A stretch of 47,367 nt of DNA from NCBI GenBank assembly GCA_025359845.1, contig JANYDT010000253.1, positions 1-47,367 of the forward strand, read 5' to 3'. Positions 43,835 to 47,367 of the stretch are shown in pieces; positions within the stretch are counted from its first letter, which is position 1; every line of letters starts with the position of its first letter. Below the pieces are notes generated by a model. The model had not been told where the DNA came from. It saw only the letters and a list, made by a program, of their open reading frames with translations, and searched no databases. The position numbers and the translations under genes are program-made. This DNA is from Acidimicrobiia bacterium (lineage in GTDB: Bacteria > Actinomycetota > Acidimicrobiia > Acidimicrobiales > JANYDT01).

Positions 43835-46270
43835 CTATCCGACGATCTTGCGTTCCCGAAGGTCCATGATGGCGGCGGGTCCAAACCCGAGTTCGGCCAA
43901 GATGGCGTCGGTGTGCGATCCGGCCAGCACCCCCGGTTTGGCTTGCGTGGCCGACCGGGAGAACCGTACCAACGGCGCCATGCGAGGGTGATCTTCGAAC
44001 GTCGGATGGTGCACATCGGCGAGGTAGCCGCTGGCCCGTCCGAACTCCTGGCTCCAGTAGACGGACTCGACCGAATCGGTCGTGACGGCCACGCAGCCCA
44101 CGTCGGCGCTCAGCATGCGGCGTTCCCAGTCGGCCTTCGACCGACGAGCGAACACATCGGCCAACACATCGCCCAAAGCGCCATCATGGGAGGAACGATC
44201 CGGCGCCGTGGCAAAGCGAGAGTCGGCGGCCAAGTCGAGTTCGCCGGCGAGAGCGGTCACCAGCTTGGGCCACTGGTGCTCAGCCGGGGCGGCGAGAAAC
44301 ACCCATCCGTCATTCGCGTCGTAGGTGCGATACAGCGCACTCAACCCGCGCATTTCCGCGTCGGGCACCGGCTCGGTCGGGCCTCCGCCGGAGCGCACGG
44401 CTTGGGCTGACATGGCGTGGGCTCCGGTGTTCAACATGGTCGTGATCAACTCCTGTCCCCCCGCGCCTCGGGCCCGGGCCAGCAGGCCGAGAAGTATTGC
44501 GGTGCCCACGCCGAGCGCGGCGAATCCGTCGGCTTGGGCATTGGTGATCGAGGTGGCACTGCTGAGTCGGATGGCGCCGTCGCGGATTTGCTCGATCGTC
44601 AGACCGGCCCGCTCGGGCACGGTGTCACCGACGTTGGTCCGACCGATTCCGACCGCCGCTCCGATGCTCGGCGCGTAAGCGGGACGGTGACCGTCGGGCG
44701 GGCCGACGCCATACCCGGGGGCGTTTAGATAGACGAGATCAGGGTTGAGGTTCCGCAAAGTGTCGGCATCGAGCCCGATCCGGTGGGCCACCCCAGCCCG
44801 ATAGCCCTGAAGCACCACGTCGCTGCGGCGGGCCAAGTCGTGCACGATGGCGAGCCCTTCCGGCTTCGAGATGTCGACGCAGATGCTTTCCTTGCCTTGC
44901 ATGACCTTGGCCCCCCCCGACTCGGGAAAGCTGATGATGGTGCGGATCGGGTCGCCGGCGAGCGGCTCGACTTTGATGACGCGAGCGCCGAGATCGGTAA
45001 GCAAGGTCGATCCATGCGGCGCCGCGAACAACAGGCTGAGTTCGAGGATCGTGATGGCTTCGAGGGCCAACGAAGGGGCGGCGCTGGATGTGTCTTCGTG
45101 AACCTTGATTAACGATGCGGTCGTCTTGCCCCACGCCGGCGTGTGTGCGTTGAGTCTGGGGGCCGGCCGATCGACATTGGCCGGCGTGGAGAGGAGGTGG
45201 ACCAGCGGGCCGGGTTGTGTCACCGGGCCGCGTTCGACATCGTCGAGTGAGATCACCATGGCGTCGTGCGCGAGTTGGGGATGCTCGAGCACGGCCGCGC
45301 CGCGGCGGATCACTTCTGCGAAAACATCGGGATCGGCCTCGAAGATCTCTTGCCACTCGGCCAGCGTCTTCTGGTTGGCTGCGTCGAGCATCAGCTCCCA
45401 GAAGCGCAAGCGGCGCTCGGTGTCGGGCAAGAGAGGTAATCCGATCCACTCCGGATCGGTGAAGACCGAAGCCAGCCCCAGCGCCTTGATCAGGGCGGTG
45501 AAGAGCTTCGGCGCGACTTGTGCGAACTGGAGCCAATGCCCGTCCTTCGTCAATGCCACGAGAAGGAAGAACGTGAACGGACTGGTAGGAACGCCGTCGG
45601 CGTCGAAAGTGGCTGTCCGTTTGAACGCGTCGGGCCATTTGGTCTCGATGAGATGGTCGAACCACGCCCATGTGTCGAGCGAGCTGAAGGCCTGCGCGAG
45701 GCTCGTCTCGACCCTCTGACCGAGCCCGCTCGTTTCGCGTTCGAGGAGGGCGGCGAGCGTCCCGTGGAGGGCGACTTGAGAAGCCGAAAACGAACACCAC
45801 GGCACCGTCACGAATGGGGGATGGGTAGTCGGCGCCATACGGTGAAAGGCCTGAAAAACGCCGAGCTTGGCGGCGACGAGACCTTCGTAGCCTTGAACCT
45901 GAACGTACGGACCGACAGACCCGAAGCCGGTGACCGAGGTGTACACCAACCGTGGGTTCAAAGCGGCGAGGGCCTCGTAACCTAGCCCCAGCCGATCGAG
46001 CACGCCCACGCGAAACGTGTCGATGAATACGTCAGCATCGGCTGACAGTTGGCGGAGTCGGTCGCGATCGGCCGCGTCGTGGAGGTCGAGAACCGTGCTC
46101 TGCTTGCCGCGGGCCCAGAACGGAAAGGCGGCTTGCTCGCGCAGCTTCGACCCAGAGGGCGGCTCGACCCAAATCACCTCGGCCCCGAAATCGGCGAACA
46201 ATTGACTGATTTGTGCACCCACCCGGTTCGGCGACAGATCGATCACCCGAAGTCCACTGAGCGCTCCCAT
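43835..46270 (-). CDS. double-length class III (CaiB/BaiF) CoA-transferase
   Basis: An 811-residue protein with two CaiB/BaiF CoA-transferase domains in tandem, each usually about 400 residues. Domain 1 begins [19 protein letters not shown] and has [14 protein letters not shown]; domain 2 begins near residue 405 ([16 protein letters not shown]) and has [17 protein letters not shown]. The catalytic Asp of single-domain enzymes lies in a SxLDA-type segment; here domain 1 reads TSLAQA and domain 2 TTMLNT, so Asp is Gln and Asn. The gene probably forms a pseudo-dimer in one chain. TACAGT lies 8 nt before ATG 46270. Divergent from a broken SDR gene. Confidence 0.9.
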   Translation of the reverse strand: MGALSGLRVIDLSPNRVGAQISQLFADFGAEVIWVEPPSGSKLREQAAFPFWARGKQSTVLDLHDAADRDRLRQLSADADVFIDTFRVGVLDRLGLGYEALAALNPRLVYTSVTGFGSVGPYVQVQGYEGLVAAKLGVFQAFHRMAPTTHPPFVTVPWCSFSASQVALHGTLAALLERETSGLGQRVETSLAQAFSSLDTWAWFDHLIETKWPDAFKRTATFDADGVPTSPFTFFLLVALTKDGHWLQFAQVAPKLFTALIKALGLASVFTDPEWIGLPLLPDTERRLRFWELMLDAANQKTLAEWQEIFEADPDVFAEVIRRGAAVLEHPQLAHDAMVISLDDVERGPVTQPGPLVHLLSTPANVDRPAPRLNAHTPAWGKTTASLIKVHEDTSSAAPSLALEAITILELSLLFAAPHGSTLLTDLGARVIKVEPLAGDPIRTIISFPESGGAKVMQGKESICVDISKPEGLAIVHDLARRSDVVLQGYRAGVAHRIGLDADTLRNLNPDLVYLNAPGYGVGPPDGHRPAYAPSIGAAVGIGRTNVGDTVPERAGLTIEQIRDGAIRLSSATSITNAQADGFAALGVGTAILLGLLARARGAGGQELITTMLNTGAHAMSAQAVRSGGGPTEPVPDAEMRGLSALYRTYDANDGWVFLAAPAEHQWPKLVTALAGELDLAADSRFATAPDRSSHDGALGDVLADVFARRSKADWERRMLSADVGCVAVTTDSVESVYWSQEFGRASGYLADVHHPTFEDHPRMAPLVRFSRSATQAKPGVLAGSHTDAILAELGFGPAAIMDLRERKIVG

Positions 46271-46278
46271 AGGGCGGC

Positions 46279-46284
46279 ACTGTA
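46279..46284 (-). promoter_or_regulatory. -10 box (TACAGT), leaderless spacing
   Basis: TACAGT on the minus strand, 8 nt before the CoA-transferase ATG. Confidence 0.5.
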
Positions 46285-46352
46285 CTCAGATGCCGTGGCG
46301 CTCGGTTCGTGCTAAGCAGGCCCGCAAATTCTCGTTCAGAAGGGTTCAGCGA

Positions 46353-47164
46353 ATGTCGTTGCAAGGAAAAGTCGCATTCATTACCGGGGTCGCTCGAGGG
46401 CAGGGTCGGGCGCACGCCGTTCGACTAGCCAAGGACGGCGCCGACATCGTGGGGATCGACATCTGCGAAGACATCGCGTCGATGGACTATCCGAACGCTT
46501 CGGCCGATGACCTCGCTGAAACCGTGGCGATGGTGGAGGCGCTCGACCGTCGCATTGTGGCCCGCAAGGCCGACGTGCGCGACTACGGCGCCGTCGACGC
46601 CGCGGCCAAGGCGGGAATTGCGGAGTTCGGTCGCCTCGACATCGTGGTCGCCAATGCCGGCATCGTGCGCCTCGGTACCGAACAGGACTTCTTGAAGGAG
46701 TGGCAAGACATCATTGATACGAATCTGACGGGCGTGTTCATACAGTTCGAGCGACAGTTCCGGCCATGATCGCGGCCGGCAACGGCGGCTCTATCGTCAT
46801 CACCAGTTCGTCGGCGGGCATCAAAGGGACCGGCTCCGACAAGGCCGGCCCCATGGCCTACACCGCCGCGAAGCGGGGCTTGGTCGGGCTTATGCAGGTT
46901 TTGGCCAACGACTTGGCCAAGCACTGGATCCGAGTCAACACCATCCATCCCACCGGCGTGGCCACCGGCATGACGATGAACGCGGCGATGCAGGCGCTCA
47001 TGGCGCAGAGCGGCGGAGATCTTTCCGCGATGCAGAACGCTCTGCCGATCCCGATCCTTCAACCCGAAGACATCGCCAACGCGGTGGCGTGGTTGGTGTC
47101 GGACGAGGCGAAGTACGTGACCGGAATAGCACTGCCGATCGACGCCGGGTTCTGTGTGCGCTGA
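46353..47164 (+). pseudogene. mycofactocin-type SDR oxidoreductase, frameshifted
   Basis: The first frame (ATG 46353) reads [39 protein letters not shown] and DTNLTGVF, and then runs into a stop at 46767-46769. The second frame continues [43 protein letters not shown] and ends GIALPIDAGFCVR. The frames join at about 46739 (GTGTTCATAC): one extra C there would give a normal 270-residue enzyme of the mycofactocin-coupled SDR group, recognised by TGxARGQGRxHA and its long cofactor-binding insert. Either a recent inactivating deletion or a sequencing error. No mycofactocin biosynthesis genes are in the window. Confidence 0.85.
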
Positions 47165-47176
47165 GCCAGCCCCCTA

Positions 47177-47204
47177 ACGCCCGTAGGCTCGTGCCGGCGG
47201 GCGT
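47177..47204. terminator. hairpin after the SDR gene
   Basis: ACGCCCG (47177-47183) pairs with CGGGCGT (47198-47204), loop 14 nt, in the 49-bp gap between convergent genes. No T-run. Confidence 0.45.
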
Positions 47205-47213
47205 GCACCGCTC

Positions 47214-47366
47214 TCATCCGGTTACGGCCGGGTTGGTAGTGACCGGGTCAGCGGGCGCGGCGGTGATGGCGGGGACAGGCGTGGACGGGGTTGCGGTGGT
47301 TGGCGGTGTTTGGGTCGGTGTTGCGGGCGGCGCCGGTTGTGGGGCGGGGGGCGAGGTGGTGGCAAC
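47214..47366 (-). CDS. C-terminal Pro/Thr-rich tail of a protein cut by the window edge
   Basis: On the minus strand an open frame enters from the right edge and ends at a TGA at 47214-47216. Its 50 visible residues are almost all Pro, Thr, Ala and Val (TTSPPAPQPAPPATPTQTPP, later TTNPAVTG). This matches the tails of the L,D-transpeptidase and beta-propeller proteins, so it is probably another exported protein. Its function cannot be seen. Confidence 0.6.
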   Translation of the reverse strand, partial: VATTSPPAPQPAPPATPTQTPPTTATPSTPVPAITAAPADPVTTNPAVTG

Positions 47367-47367
47367 G

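Overview
The window is about 47 kb of high-GC, gene-dense DNA from an actinobacterium. It carries a Suf (not Isc) iron-sulfur pathway with SufU, an actinobacterial integration host factor (mihF) beside gmk-rpoZ-coaBC-metK-priA, a PriA without a Walker A motif, an F420-type luciferase-like oxidoreductase, and a large set of acyl-CoA/SDR/CoA-transferase genes. That mix, the absence of typical mycobacterial or Streptomyces neighbours, and the many secreted Thr/Pro-rich proteins suggest the class Acidimicrobiia. This placement is an inference. No rRNA, tRNA, CRISPR array, insertion sequence or phage gene was seen.

Layout. 1-1239: 3' part of an ABC exporter half-transporter. 1574-17745: three separated pieces of a Suf system (sufB; sufD-Rieske-sufC1; sufC2-sufS-sufU on the minus strand). 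Between them lie a glnK-amtB ammonium operon, a YihY/BrkB membrane protein and four exported proteins: a large unknown, a small unknown, an L,D-transpeptidase and a beta-propeller protein. 17881-23963: mixed metabolism, with an F420-type LLM oxidoreductase coupled to a cysteine-cluster protein, an enoyl-CoA hydratase, YqgE, a small membrane protein coupled to a frameshifted BNR-repeat gene, a pterin dehydratase/glyoxalase fusion and a shortened cyclase. 24005-32197: the pyrimidine operon pyrR-pyrB-pyrC-carA-carB-pyrD, with start and stop codons overlapping from pyrR to carB. 32494-37932: housekeeping block mihF-gmk-rpoZ-coaBC-metK-priA. 37967-47164: S41 protease, amidohydrolase, rhomboid protease, enoyl-CoA hydratase, two SDRs (one frameshifted), a TetR regulator and a double-length class III CoA-transferase. 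This last part looks like a catabolic locus for an acyl-CoA-activated substrate. The right edge cuts the Pro/Thr-rich tail of another protein.

Strongest observations: (1) the pyrR leader combines a PyrR-type RNA hairpin just before the Shine-Dalgarno with an intrinsic terminator inside the first codons of pyrR; (2) the Suf operon is split and has two clearly different SufC ATPases; (3) about ten genes have a TAnnnT-type -10 box 5-8 nt before the start codon, implying widespread leaderless mRNAs, possibly one with an ATT start; (4) the fused CoA-transferase lacks the catalytic Asp in both halves; (5) the PII protein next to amtB has lost the modifiable Tyr51 and several ATP/2-oxoglutarate ligands; (6) two genes are each broken by one missing base. 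All calls come from reading the sequence and from family knowledge; no database search was run.
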